Positions 34,381-47,887 of a stretch of DNA of 64,000 nucleotides are shown one piece after another. The translations under genes were made by a program, and so were the position numbers. The stretch is from Aplysia californica (Eukaryota > Mollusca > Gastropoda > Aplysiida > Aplysiidae). The stretch covers positions 46,302 to 110,301 of the forward strand of contig NW_004797872.1 of NCBI RefSeq assembly GCF_000002075.1, given 5' to 3'. Position 1 is the stretch's first letter. Each line of letters starts with the position of its first letter. A model generated the notes under the pieces. It made no database searches. It was not told the DNA's origin and worked only from the letters and a program-made list of their open reading frames with translations.

Positions 34381-37300
34381 CATTTTTCTGATTAATTTTC
34401 TGCAGACTCATGCAAACCACTGGCTGTGATATTTTTGTCATTATGAAGTATGTACCTTGTTCTCTGCATTAAAATTGTGTATTATGCCTAATTACATTTG
34501 CTGGTTGTTCTTGTTCGAAGACTTTTTCAACTTTGATTTTTTAAACTTTCATTTGCATCTTTATGTGCTTTGTGTTTCAATGATCATATCATGGAAAGGT
34601 GGGTGATTGGAAAGTGTCACTGCTGTTGTGTCTGTCTTGCTTTTTCCTAGCACTGCATGATCAATATTGTGTTGCAATGCTTCTCTCTGCTCAAATCAAA
34701 CCACACTTATCAACTAACAGTGAAAGGTGAAGACAAAATTCTAAATTGTGATCAGATCATCAGAGAATTGAATGATGTGCTGCATCCTGTGGCATATATT
34801 GAGTTTGTGATGAAGTCAAAGGCTTTTCTCCTTTTTACCACAATGTAGGATTTACAAGGCCGGAAATCTGTTTGACCCTGTATGTCAGTCACACATGATA
34901 AGGTGGAAAAGGGTGAATACTTTGTGAGCAACCCAGGTTCAGAAATGGATTTGAATAGAGGTGGCCAGCTTTAAAGCTCTGTTTTTACCGACTCTCTGAT
35001 ATTTGCATGAATATAACTGACAGGAATTTTCTGTGTCTGTCATATTTTTATACCCTGGGTATCGAGAACTGTACGCCACATGATCCATAGAGAGTATAGA
35101 GTAAGTCACCTGTTACTATGCCAGTGTCTGCTCGTGCCCTTCTCCTCTCCACTGCTGGCTGCCATCTGTCCCACTCTCTACTTTGATGAATTTCTTCATA
35201 AGTTTGTAGACCACTGTCAGATTTTACATTGTCAATGTACAACTAGGAGGCCTTCCCTCTTACTTATTTTTGCCGCTTCTTTGCCCTGCAGGACAAGTCT
35301 GTTTATACATGTATATTTTTACAAATGAGTGACCAAGTTACTTTTGTCTTCTTTTGCCGATCTCAGAAAGCATAACACAGTGCAGATCCAATGTGTGGAA
35401 CAAGTGAAAAGCTCAATGTCCGCATCTAAAATGCTGAATTCATCTCATGATCATCCTCACTCACTACTAATTGCTGTCTAATTGATGTGGGGACTGATGG
35501 CCTCTTAGTGCCTACAATGTGATATTATTGTCCGTTGGTACAACTTTGCTTTCATGCACAAATAGAATGTTCCACATACAAACTTAGAAAGCAAACAGAG
35601 AACCACAAAATCTGACTGTTTCTTTAAAAAAAAATAAAAGCTAGAATTGTTTTCCACCTAATGATGAAAGCATTTTAAGACAGACGCATGTATTGCAGTG
35701 CACTGTAACAAACACACAAACACATTAATTTGTAAATAAATAACAACAAGCAACAAATTGAAAAGCTTTTATCGGGACGGAAATTTACTGTAAAGATATA
35801 ATCTAAGGATTAATAAACGTATGTATTACACAGATTGAGTGAAGAAGTCGATGAAAACATTCATCATAACAGTTTGAGCATTAAAAAGAAATTATGTTTA
35901 ACTTTTAATTTTAAGTTACAATATAAGCATGATATATATATTGCTTTCTTGAATAATGGTTTCAGCATAAAAATACATGGAGAAAAGTAGAAGAAGCTGG
36001 AAACAACACAAGGCTGACAGTGACAGACTGGGCACGTAGAAGAAAGAAATGATATTTGCTTCTTTGATTAGTTTGGTTTAAGTTTAGGGGAGAAATACTG
36101 TGCAGAAATTTCTCTCTTGATTTCAGTTTCATGACATGAAAGAACATCAAGCTGTTTTTCTCATGGGTTAATAAGCTCACATCAAAAAGAGAACCAAAGA
36201 TCTAATACATCGGTTGGGTTTGTTTCTATCAAAGAGAAACACAGGTGTTCAGAGAAAGTGATATATATAGTACAGAGTGTCAGAATAAGGCAAGACAACA
36301 ACAGGTATAGCTTGTTCACTTCAATCTGACAGCGGTTAAAACAAGACAAAACGAAATCGCTCTGTTCAATCTTCTCAAATCTTTGCATATATATGGGTCT
36401 TGAATGACCAACGGAATCTAAAAGCTCATTCACAAAGGTCACTGCAAACTAAGGTTCTGACATGTTTTCTTTGACTTTGATGCAAGCCTTAAGCGGGTCC
36501 CAAAAATAATCGGGGCACACACCTAAAAACTTAAAAAGTTGACATATTTTCCTCAACACCACACTTGAACGTTCGCTTAAGAAACACCGTTCAAGAGACA
36601 TGGTAAGTAATTTTCAATACTGATGTGGAGACGTCTAGACCGTTGGGCAACCCCAGCTTTATTATAGCTGGCGTTGCAGCCAAGGGATGAAATCTGAAAG
36701 CTTAGACTGAAATGTGGGGGCAGGGTGGTGCAGCTGTCTCAAAATGAGCAATATGTTGGCATGGTTACTTTAAGTAATTTATTTTAGTGATCCTGCTTAT
36801 GCATCCAAAGAGCGTTTTTTAATACAGTTTAATATAGGGCCCAAAGAGAAAAACTTTTTTATTACTGGATCAAGGTTTAAAAAAAAAATGTTGTTTGCTT
36901 GCTAAACTGCAGAAGTGCCATGCAAAGTTTTGTGAGCACAGGTAAATTAATAAATGAGCTAGAATTTTTTTTAAATGCGGACAGCCAGGACAGACGATCG
37001 TGAACAAGCTATAGAGACATAAACATGTTCATATTTCAGGACAAATAGTGGACTGGATCGATAACAACAACAAGGACAAATAGTGGAGAAATGAGAAACG
37101 AATAGGAGCTGTAAGTGTTTACCATTTCAAATAATTGTTCAAAACCGGAAATGAACTCTTGTCATGTTTGATGAACAAAAAAATTTGATTTGTTAGATTC
37201 TTCACACAAGACATGATACTCTGCTCAATAAAATAAACTGTAGAAAAATACAACACTTTGGCCTCTTAAAATGACACAAGACCATTGCAGAAGAGGTGCT

Positions 37301-40300
37301 TGAAGGAAGGATGTGGGGCAGGAGAGCCAAAGGAAGACAAAGAAACATAAAAACATGGATTGGCCTGGATATAGCAGACTGTGAGTTAGAGATGACACGC
37401 ACCGTCAAAACAATGAAGTCGAAGAAACAGGAATTTTTCTTCCAGTTTGGTAATTTTTGTTGAATTTTTGTTTTTTTGGCTCAACCCCATTTATGTCCAT
37501 ATAAAAACACATTTCCAAGTAAATTTTAGTGAAAAACTATGATTAATGGCACAAAATATGTAAATTTTCTATATAAGAACTCCCAAGCTATAAAAGTTAC
37601 CAAACTTTGGCGGCCATTTTCTTACTATTTTACCTCAGAAACCAGGCTACCCTCACCTCGTTCAATTGCAAATATCTCCAGTTCTATTCAAGATAGACGG
37701 GTATTTTTTCATAGAAAGCAAGGCAAATGAATCGGCTTTCAGATGACTCCAATTATACTCCATATGCCAAAAAATTGACGAGTGCCTGAATCCACAGCGT
37801 GGAGACACATATATTATAGCAGCACAGCCAGGGCTGCCTCAAGCTTCCAGAGGAGAGAAAGGTGGAGGGATGGTGAGAAAGTGGATGACCAATAAGAACA
37901 AGAGAACAATACATTCAAGATACATATTGATATATATATTTGTAGGAGTCGGAGAAAATATGGCAGCGAGAAGGTTCATGTTAGACTCTGAGATTATAGA
38001 AATTTCTGTTGTGGGACACAGTACTAAAAAAAAAAGTGATGAGGATAAATACAAGTGCTAGGCCTACTACTAATATATCATACTAACAATCATACAATAG
38101 TAACTCTTTCCTATCTCCATGCAGTTTGTGACTGCTGTTGACTTTTTCTTTTCCAAAGTGAGAAGAGTTGAGATTCCAAAGCAACAAGAGTTGAGATACT
38201 GTCTCTTTCACCTGCATTAGCTAACATCATCCATCTAATGTAATGTATTCAGCTAAACTTTGTCTGGTGTGCCTCTTGTAGAAGCATTTAATTTGCTGAG
38301 GGTGGGTTGCTGAAGGCCTGAGACACTAATTGTAACACAAACATCACTTGTCACATACTCTGATATGGAACGTACACATATATCATGTATATAAATCGCA
38401 TACAGAGTACAGTTGATTCGTCGAGACTGCTTGCTCTGATTTCCAAGTTGCTCCTCAGGATGCTGTATTCTGAGGCGCTTGCAAAATATATTGAAGAGAC
38501 CTCAAATAAAGATAGAAGTAAACAGGTTTTTTTTTTTCATTTTTATTCCTGGCGGATTCTCTAATTAAATGTAAAATAAATAACCTGTCACCCAAATGCA
38601 AACACTAATTTTCTGTGAGTGTTAGGACATAAATTGAAGGCACACTATAAACTTTACATATCCATTTTAGCTCAACAAAAACGCCCTGGTGGAAATCTTC
38701 AGATGCATAGACTAATATGATTAAATTCAGAGTTCGTACAGTCAAAGAGATATCGTTTAGGTAGAAACTTGCATGCTTTCATTTCCACATCGCCATCCTG
38801 AAAGACAAAAACTGAATCGCTGGTCGCATGTGGTAGGTGCAATGTAGTGAGGACTGTTGTGGAGGCTGCCAGCCATATATGATATGTGTAGTCTCACTGA
38901 GCTGAAGGTCAAGATTTTCTGAAAAGGGCAAAGGAAAAGTAGCTCCGATTCTGAGACTAGCTTTAGTTGGTGGCCCACACTGTGCCATGAGGTAAGAAAG
39001 GACGGTGATTCTAAGGCTCATTGCGAAAAACAAAACAATGTGATGAAATATTGCGCTGTTATTCATGTCCAAGTTTCTCCTGACTAGGTTTCAAGAGTAC
39101 GGATTTCTTTTGAGCCATTCAAGTTCAAGTATTTGATTATAGTCTGCCAGCAACCGCACAAATTTCTGACGTTTTGAAAGTGCTGCTTTTCTGTGCCTTT
39201 GAGTAAAAAAGTCATCTCATGTAATAAATATCTGCTTGCCATCAATGGAGACGGGTCAGAGTTCAGATGATGTCTCTTCTCTGTGGGCTTTTCTTTGGTA
39301 TCCATTTTTTATTTCCGTTGCCTCATTCCTTTTCCTAGCAGTAGCATGGCGCTTTTTCGGTATGGTTTTGAGATCATCTAAAAATCTATATTATTGTTTT
39401 CAGCTTATTTCAAGTCTGTTAATATTTCCAAATACACAAAATGGGCAGAGTTTCTTTCCTCATTGAGAAAATGATGAGTTAGATAGCACTTTTGATTTTA
39501 TTGGCCTACAGGTAAATGTACTCTAGAGACTGCGTGAACTGACAAAACAGATGATACTTAATTTGTGCATTGTAAGATGGATGTGTTTGTGAGTCTGTGT
39601 ATATTCACTGCTATCTGCAATTTATCTTTGTGTATAATATGTGTGTTTTTCTACTTGAATACATTTGTATCTTGATGAAAGTAAGAGTGCATTTTTTACC
39701 ATGATATACAAATGGAAAATGGCTGGGAACAAAGAAACACAGTCACTGAGAAGAACTAAAGAAGCAAAGTAGACAAACACATTTTAGAAACGCTACATCA
39801 TTTTCATAAGTAGCTTGGCTTTTTACAAACAACAAGCATGATAGGCACATTTAAAGGGTATAATTAAATTGTAAAAATAGTATATATGAGTGTCACAGTC
39901 AAACATCACAATATGTTGGGAAGGTTGCACTAGTCATTAACAACAAAGTCAGCACATAAGTAAATTATACAAAATGTTATTGCTAAAAATACGTGGAGGA
40001 TACATGTAATTCCACAGTATTGCATAAAAAGAAAATAATTAACAAAAAGGACAGAACTGCAGATGATTACTTTTTAATAAGGAAGCTCATCATAACTGTG
40101 TAAAATTGAGAGATATACTGCTGTCAGATTATGTAGACTTTAAAGAGATTGCTAAACGAAGTACAAGTAACAGATAAAATAGAAAATCTCAGAATAAAAG
40201 AGTGACAGAGCTATCCGTACGTCGTGTTTTACTATCGTATCCATACCACGTGGGGAACTCTGTGCCGCCACTTTCCAAAGAGGAAATTTATTTGTTAATC

Positions 40301-41027
40301 CGACCCGTACGCTTGGCATAGCAGTCGGTAAAAATGATTTTTTGAGAAATATTGAAAGTTTCAAAGAGATCTTCGCACTAGAAGTATTCTAAAATGTGAA
40401 GAATATAACTGCCGGGGTACACAAAATAACCCTAGGGTGTACGGATAGGGTTAAGTATGTAGACTCAGCTAAAAGAAAATTAAGACAACTCTGACGGAAT
40501 TAAAAGGGACCAAACGATAGAGTTTGAAAAGCCATGTAACTTCTAAACAGTCAGAGTTTGAGAGTAACAAGAAAGCATGAAACAATATTATTTTAAGAGT
40601 GTCACAGAAGGGAAAGGTAACTTGTGAGGCTGGGCAACTGTGGTAGCGACTGCCCACGAAGGCACAGGGCAATCATTCTCCCATTTCTCCCAACTATTAG
40701 GATGGGCACACATCCTGCCGGGAATAGCCCTGTCTCTCATGTGATGAGTCACATGCCTAAAAGAGACTGATTGTGTCAGATCAGAGTTTCAAGTTCAACT
40801 TTTGTGTCCTTTTAATGGTGTAAGAGAACATGTCAAGGCACAATACTGTTTATGGACTCAAACTGTACCTTAAGCAAAAGAGAGCAGAGCCTTATTTTGA
40901 GCCTGGTCAAGAAAAGCTCAGAGACTCAAAACTTTATGAAAGTATACTTCTTGTAAGAAATTGTAATGATGTAAAGAAAAGATATGCAGGCTGAAGCTTC
41001 TTCCTTTGTGGAAATTGCCTCCACATG
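34381..41027. other. intergenic region between two convergent genes
   Basis: YJU2B on the left and the C2-like gene on the right transcribe towards this region. Apart from a LINE fragment at 37270-37403, no gene was supported. The reading frames present are short and of low complexity. The right part should contain the 3' UTR and poly(A) signal of the minus-strand gene, but no single signal stands out. Confidence 0.5.
37270..37403 (+). mobile_element. LINE 3' fragment
   Basis: One frame reads TIAEEVLEGRMWGRRAKGRQ and then WIGLDIADCELEMTRTV, the C-terminal tail typical of several animal LINE reverse transcriptases. It is only about 130 bp long and has no RT domain. Confidence 0.6.
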
Positions 41028-41165
41028 TCATAAGACTAGAGCGTTTACATGCCACTTGTGGTAACAGTCACGCTCAGAGCCCAAAGACATCATCTTGGTG
41101 GGGGTCACACCGGTCTCAAAGGTCATCTTTCTCATGACCTTTGTGCTCCTCGCTTGGAGTATGCT
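41028..41165 (-). CDS. C2-like gene, probable last exon
   Basis: An acceptor (CTATCAACAG, weak pyrimidine tract) would join in phase 0 to the previous exon. It encodes 45 residues, with STKVMRKMTFETGVTPTKM and ERDCYHKWHVNALVL, before a TGA stop. Codon use and composition look coding, but the 3.3 kb gap and weak acceptor leave doubt. Confidence 0.5.
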   Translation of the reverse strand, partial: SILQARSTKVMRKMTFETGVTPTKMMSLGSERDCYHKWHVNALVL

Positions 41166-44100
41166 CTGTTGATAGCCTCCAGCAAACCTGAGACGGGTCT
41201 TTTGTGATTTCCATTTGGTTAATTGGCCAGTACAACTGACATGCTCCAGTGGGTTTCTTGTTGAAGTCTTTAGAATGAGGTTTGGCTTTGTCAATTCACA
41301 TTGTTCAGTGGCAGATAAACTTCCGTGAAGGGTCATTATATTCCTCAGATGAAGAGAAAATCTGAGCCATTTCCCGATTTTCACAAAATTGCAGTCTGAT
41401 CATTGCACAGAAAAGTTGGAATCAACTTGCTCAAAGGCACACAAGTCTTTATCAAGCAGTCTATTTCTGTCTTTGAAATTTATAGCAAATAGATACTCGT
41501 ATTTTCTCCAAATGCACAAGTAACTGGAACACACTTTCCATAACAACGTTCGAACTTCCCTTCGAATTAAAGCACAAAGGAATAAGTCCGAAGTTTTTGA
41601 TTGTCTTTTCACAGGAAATAATACCAGTCTATGAACACAACAACTGAATTCATTGTCAACAAGTTGATCACAGTTTCACACTAGTCATTGCTTTTCAACA
41701 TACACACAAGTGTCAATATAATAAATTAATATCGTCTTTGGTTTGATTGTCACTAGTAAGATCAGCAGTATTGCCAACCTTGCTGTTTGTTGTTGGTTTA
41801 CATCACAAGGTTTTTCACTCACATTGGAACGCACAATAATTAGCCGTGGGTTATGTTATCTGCAACTTTGAGCTAAAGTTTTGTCAACTTTTATCGACTG
41901 GTCTCAGGACCACCATTGTTTCTTCACACAATGAGATCAGGAGAAGTCACCATTGGTCAGAACAGACTTTGTCTAGTATCCACCGAAAAACTGAAATGAT
42001 TTGATAGGCCTATTTCCATAATGATGTTATTTTTTGGAGTGTCCATTCTTGGCTAAAAAAGAGTAACTTTCTTCCAAGTTTGAAAATAATTCTGTCCTGT
42101 CTGTAACTAATAAATTATCAAGTAGATAGATTCCTCTCATGATGATGTTTCTGCACTTTGGTTACAATAACATGATCTTTATATCTCTGACTTTGCATCT
42201 TCAATTTTCACATCAAACTTTTTGAAATGATTCTATGATCTCCTTTGAGTTCTCAGTAAATTACTTTCCCTCGTCTGCTCAGTTTAAATTACTGAACTAT
42301 TCATTTCTTGTACTAAAACAGTTTTGTTTCTTTCTCACTATGACTTCGCTGGGTAAATCCAAAAGCTATCATTTTCTTTTTGTAATTTGTATTGACACAC
42401 TTGACAAAAAATCAAAACACAAAATTCCTTGAAACTGCAGACAGAGGGATGTCTTGTTCCATCACACAACAAATCCCTGACGAAATGAAGACGAAACAAG
42501 ATGAAATCTTGGCGTCAGGGAACTGTGTGGTCTTCGGTCTTTAGTTTGCTGCCATGTTTCCTTCTTCATAGAGTTTGTAGACAAGCTGTGGAGAAAAATT
42601 GACAGTTACTGAAAACTTTCTGTTTGTCATGATGATGAAGTAAAAAATAACGAGCAGTTGATAATGACAACAAAGTTACTGCTTGAAAAGGACAAGAATT
42701 TGCTCTACTGTGTACAGGCCTCGAGCATTTGAGTGACGTCTTTCTGAAACAAATTTTCAGGCACATATTGGCAGAGTTTGGTGCAAAATTAGTTCATTAC
42801 TTCTCACATCTCGAGTACTTTGAGAGCAAAATAAAGAACTCAATGTGGGTGGTCCGTGGGTGCTCTGGCGTGGTATGCTCCTTCTTTCCTATACTTTACT
42901 TTACTTTTCCGATCCAGCGGCCATTTGGGTTCTAGCCCTTCGGTCTGTCGATATGGCAAAGAATTGACAGGTTTTAATCAGCTGTGCTTCTTTCCTATCA
43001 AACATCTATCCTCCTTATCTTCTTTCTTTCTTTTGTGTTTGTTACTCTCTTGGAACATCCCTAATCTTTAAAGGAAAGACGTCGCCATAATCAGACAGCC
43101 ACCGGAACAATCAGTATGGATACCTTGTGGGCTTTGGTGCTGGGGGGAACTGAGCACTTATGGACCTGTCCGGTGTGCAATGACCTTGCCCAGGACAGGT
43201 AATACAGGTAATCCCTAATCTTTGGCACTTATAATATGACCTTATTCTTATTATGTTGCAAGTGCTGTGAAACTTTTACTAAAACTAACTAAAAGAACTC
43301 AACTGTTAGTTCTGTTCAATGTGGGGGGGGGGGGGGGGGGTGAAGGAGGCAGTCAAAATGAAACGGTGCCAAAGAAATGTTCTTTGTTCAAACTGCACTT
43401 AACCCTTAAGATTCTGGTCCCTGATAAATGTTTGCCCGATAAGCGCAATCCCGCGTGGCGCTCCACAGCTGGTCCCTGATCAGTCGTCGTCCCGCGCGGG
43501 CAACGCATTTCGTTTACGGCGGGGTCTGCATCTGTGTGCTAAAATGTGTGTGCGTCAATCTGCTTGTGCCTGAGTGTCCATCTCAAACTTACTGCATTGT
43601 TTTGCAACGCGTGGCGTTGGTAGAGATAACAGAGCGTCGGTTGAGACGTTCATCCAATGAAATATGAGCATTTTGACCCAGTTAGACACTTGAGGGACTC
43701 AAAGGATATTCAGGAAATAGGACTTTCATCTTTCAATGCAAACACCTTTCCTCACTTTTCAAACGATCTAATTCTTACACCAAACGTTGTTTCCTGATGT
43801 AAATAATCATATTTGGTGGTTTTTGAACCATTGTCCTACCAGAGGGAGACATTTGAGAGCAACTGAATAAAATAAATATTAGGAAATTATCCCATTTTTT
43901 CCCCCTTTCGAACGATAGCTGATAAGCAGCTGTTCGCAAGTTCATTCATAATAGGTGTGAAATCTGGAAAACTCTGGAAAAGTTATTCGATTTGGTGTAA
44001 CTTCCAATCTCAGCGTCTCTGATCTACCGACGAGGGGATAATGGGATTATTCGTGTGATCGCAACACTTATTCATTGATCATATCAGTTTGCTATAAAAG

Positions 44101-45181
44101 ATGAGGTGTTTCCCTGACCTGCCGCGGTACGCTCGCGTGACCAGTGCCTGACCCCGGCGCCCCGCGGCACAAGCCCGCAGGCGACGTAAGTGGGTCATCG
44201 ATCGATAAGAGCCCTCTTCCAGTTAACCCCGCAGGACTAGAATTAAAATAAGCCTTACACTCTTAAAGTGGGTGGTTGGCGGGTGCTCTGGTGTGGTTTG
44301 CTCCTTCTTTCCTATCAAACATCAATCGTCCTTATCCCCCCTTCTTCTTTTTTATGTTTGTTACTCTCTTGTAACACCTCTAATCTTCTCGCGCTCATAT
44401 GACCTTATGCAGTTGCGAGCGTCGTAAAAACCTCTACTAAAACTAAAAAAACTAACACTCTTAAACTTGGTCTTGAGTCCCTCCATGAAGTAGTCGGTGG
44501 CCTTGCCGTGTGGGATGAGACTCTCCAGTGGCCGGCCGGCCCGCTCTCGGCTGTATTGCTCTTCCAGGCCACGAGGGATGTAGTCCACGTTCACCTGGAC
44601 CTGCAAGAGTGGAACCCATACCGAAAGTCAATAAAAGATGTGGTATGCATTATAAAACCCACTTCAGCTCAAATCGCTCTCTACTACTACCCTTCTACTT
44701 CTAGATATTGCCAACCACACAATCCTCAGCTTATGGATCTCTATTAATAAAGTTTCGGGCTGGGTCCATACAGAGATACAATAGACCTTACGTTGAACAG
44801 ACAATCATATATCAGTTGTCGTTTTTTTTTGTTTGTCACATATTGGAAGTGTTAGTCTGTGGAGATGATCAAGTATCGCTTGTGTCACTCACTGTGAAGG
44901 AAACTGTGACAAGCACTGACTATGGGCGCTTAAATGACCAAAATTGTGTCGATAGTGCCGTAAAACATCTATCCAATCAATCAATCAAGCACCGACTCTA
45001 GGGGGCCTGCTACTCACTGAAACAAACATAAGTTTCTGCAGTATCTAGTACTATGGTCTCAAGCACATAATGTTGATGATAAGCTTACGTATGAGCAGGC
45101 ATACATCCAAGACCAAGCAGAAAAATACACACAAACACCGATGAGCTATCCACTATTCCCCAAATCATATGCCCCCCCCCC

Positions 45182-45258
<77 letters not shown>

Positions 45259-47855
45259 ACAAGGATACCTTGACTAATACTTTTTCATATGATTTAAATG
45301 TTTAAAAATAAAGCATTAAGGGAACACAAGGATAAGAAACAAAATGAACAGAGTTTCCTTGGAGTCTCCTTAAAGAGAGCATTTTCACTTCGACAGCCAT
45401 AAAAAGTTTGCAGCCTAAACACTTTGTAAGGATTGGAGGAAACTAAAACAAGTTGAGATAGGAGAAACTCACTAGTTTCGAGGATGGAACATCATACATG
45501 AGCTCATCATCTCGGCGGGCGTCACACAAGCGCACAAACACAGATGCTCCCTCCAGCAGTTTGATCTGGAAAAAACAATGAAAAAACTAGGCCAACATGT
45601 CCCGCTTAAACAATGCAATACAGTTTGACTGCTCAGTGTCAGACTACATTATAAGTAGTCGGTGGCCTAGTGGTTAGGCTCTCGGACTCGCAACCGTAAG
45701 GTCGTGGGTTTGAATCCCGTCAAGGACCCGACGTTGTGTCCTTGGGAAAGGCACTTTACACAAATTTTTCTCACTTCACCCAGGTGGGAATGGGTACCCG
45801 GCTATAAACAGCGAAAGATCTTGTCAGTTTGTTAGTGTTTGAGCGCTTAATCAGCTGCTTGCACTGTATGCTTCACGGGAAGCTGAGAATATTTCGGAGT
45901 GTTCTATGGTCTGCTGGGATAATAATATAGTGTAAAGCGCATAGAGCCTGCTGTTGAGCGGGGATATGCGTTATACAAATGCTATCTATTATTATCTATT
46001 ATTAGTCACTTTTCAAAATGGTATATGGCGGAGTCTGACATTAAGAAGGTGATTTGTTCCTAAAACAAAAGAAAGATTGACACAATAATATTACAGTCGG
46101 ACTTGTCCTAGATGATCATCCATTGTTCAGGACAAGAGTGGTAATCTTAGATGAGTGGTCATCTTGGATAGTGTTATTATAATATTCTTGAAAATGCAAG
46201 AGGGGAAATAGGAAGGGGTCGCTTGTACAGGTGATTGTCTTGGGCAGGTGGTCATTCGAGCAAGTTCGATCGTATTTACAAAACCAATGAAGGTTTGATT
46301 AGCTATTCATGATTCCTGTACATTATGGTATTCCAGCAGGCTTTGTCTCATGCAATTCAGCCCAGAACCATATTGTAGAGGCTGGACATCTCCAAAAGTT
46401 GTTCTTTCTCATAGTTTCGGAAAACTGTTTATGTCAGCAGCAAAAGGAAGAAATTGTGATTGTAATGTATTGCAGGATAGCATATTGAAAGCTTTTTTAA
46501 TTATTCAGTAAACCTCACACTATTCAAAGTGATGTCCTTTCAAATGGACTTAGAAAATGGGCAGTGTAAATCAGTCTATGACAAAGAGTGTAAATTGGCA
46601 AAACTTTGTTTGAACGTACAGATTTTCCACGGATGTTCCTCTCCATCCATTCCTTGCATGGTTCCCGTGCCAACTGCTTCAGCATCTGCTGGTTGGGCGC
46701 ACCTTGGAAAAGAGGCAACTGGAAAGTTTCTGTGTAGCAATACTTGTCCTTGAAGATCTGAACAGCTGTCCATGCCTGTTTATGTGAAAAGAAATAATGC
46801 ATACGTTATTTTGCAATAATAGAAAATGTCTTATATGCATGCACGCATGCACACACTCACTCGAGTACATGCATTCATGTAAACATGAGAATATACACTT
46901 TTCGTTTTAGTTAGTGTTTTACGGCACTTGCAACACAGTTAGGTCAAACAAGTGCCAAAAATAAGAGGTGTTACAAGATAGTAACAAACACAAAAAAGAA
47001 AGATACATAACAATGACAATTTAAAAAAGTAAAACACACACTTACTCACAAACTCACAGACACACCCACAAGTACAGTGAACAGATACATGATGTATACA
47101 GTATAACACAGACAGGTCGAACACAGAGGACTCGAAATCACGCATCCTCCGTCGAACTATGCCTGCGGTTCCATTTTATTCTTCTTCTCTATCTTTGTAA
47201 GACATCCCTCAAACTATGGATCCCTCAAACTACTGAGGCCGGTCCTGACGAAACTGAGCTGTGTGTGTTATACTGTATATAGCTCCAGTGACCTCACCTG
47301 TCGCCCCTGCAGGTGGGGGCCCCCGTAGTTTTACTATGGGGGAGTAAAGAATACACCTGCCGTGATACTGCGTGTCGTAAGAGGCGACTAAAGGTGCCTA
47401 GGTCTGGCCACCTGAAAAGTGACAGTTTGCGGAGGGCCAACTACCCGACCCAGTAAAAAAGGAAAGTTATAGAAACACGAACAAAACATGCCTTATAATT
47501 TTTCCATCTTGGGAGACGGAGGAGCTTCTGCATCAGCAGGAACAATGAAGGATAGCGGATAAAGTCGAAAGGACTCTTCTGACCTGAAACCTTCTCTGTC
47601 GAACAAGTCTCTCCGGATTGCGTCGTGGAATGTTCGCACCATGTATGAAGCAGGAAGAAAAGATATAGGCTGCACATACTAGGAGTCAGCGAAACCCACT
47701 GGATACAGTCTGGACAGAAGCAGCTCAGCTGTTCGGGGGAACAAATATTAGAAAAGTGGGAAGACGTGGAGTGACATCAAGCGACTAGCCCAGGATAGGG
47801 AAAGGTGGAGAGTGTATGTTCATGGCCTATATCCTGCCCCAGGGTGAGAAAGGCA

Positions 47856-47887
<32 letters not shown>

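Larger units (their letters stand above)
42845..43290 (+). repeat. SINE-like repeat, copy 7, carrying two later insertions
   Basis: The parts of the SINE (GTGGGTGGTCCGTGGGTGC, then CAAACATCTATCC, then GGCACTTATAATATGACC with a CTAAAACTAACTAAAAG tail) are split by insertions at 42893-42986 and 43070-43210. Each insertion is flanked by its own target duplication. The SINE lies in the last intron of the C2-like gene. Confidence 0.82.

Noticed and set aside
38779-39072. A 97-residue minus frame in a slightly GC-richer patch
   Set aside because: The + strand also shows a donor-like GTAAGAAAG nearby, so the strand is unclear, and no homology was recognised. It could be part of an untranslated region.
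39236-39466. A 76-residue frame with a hydrophobic segment (FFISVASFLFLAVAWRFF)
   Set aside because: It is a single short frame in AT-rich intergenic DNA, with no splice signals, family match or neighbouring support.
45661-45735. Possible tRNA gene
   Set aside because: The A and B boxes belong to a SINE head that continues into a SINE body and tail. The acceptor stem does not close as in a functional tRNA.
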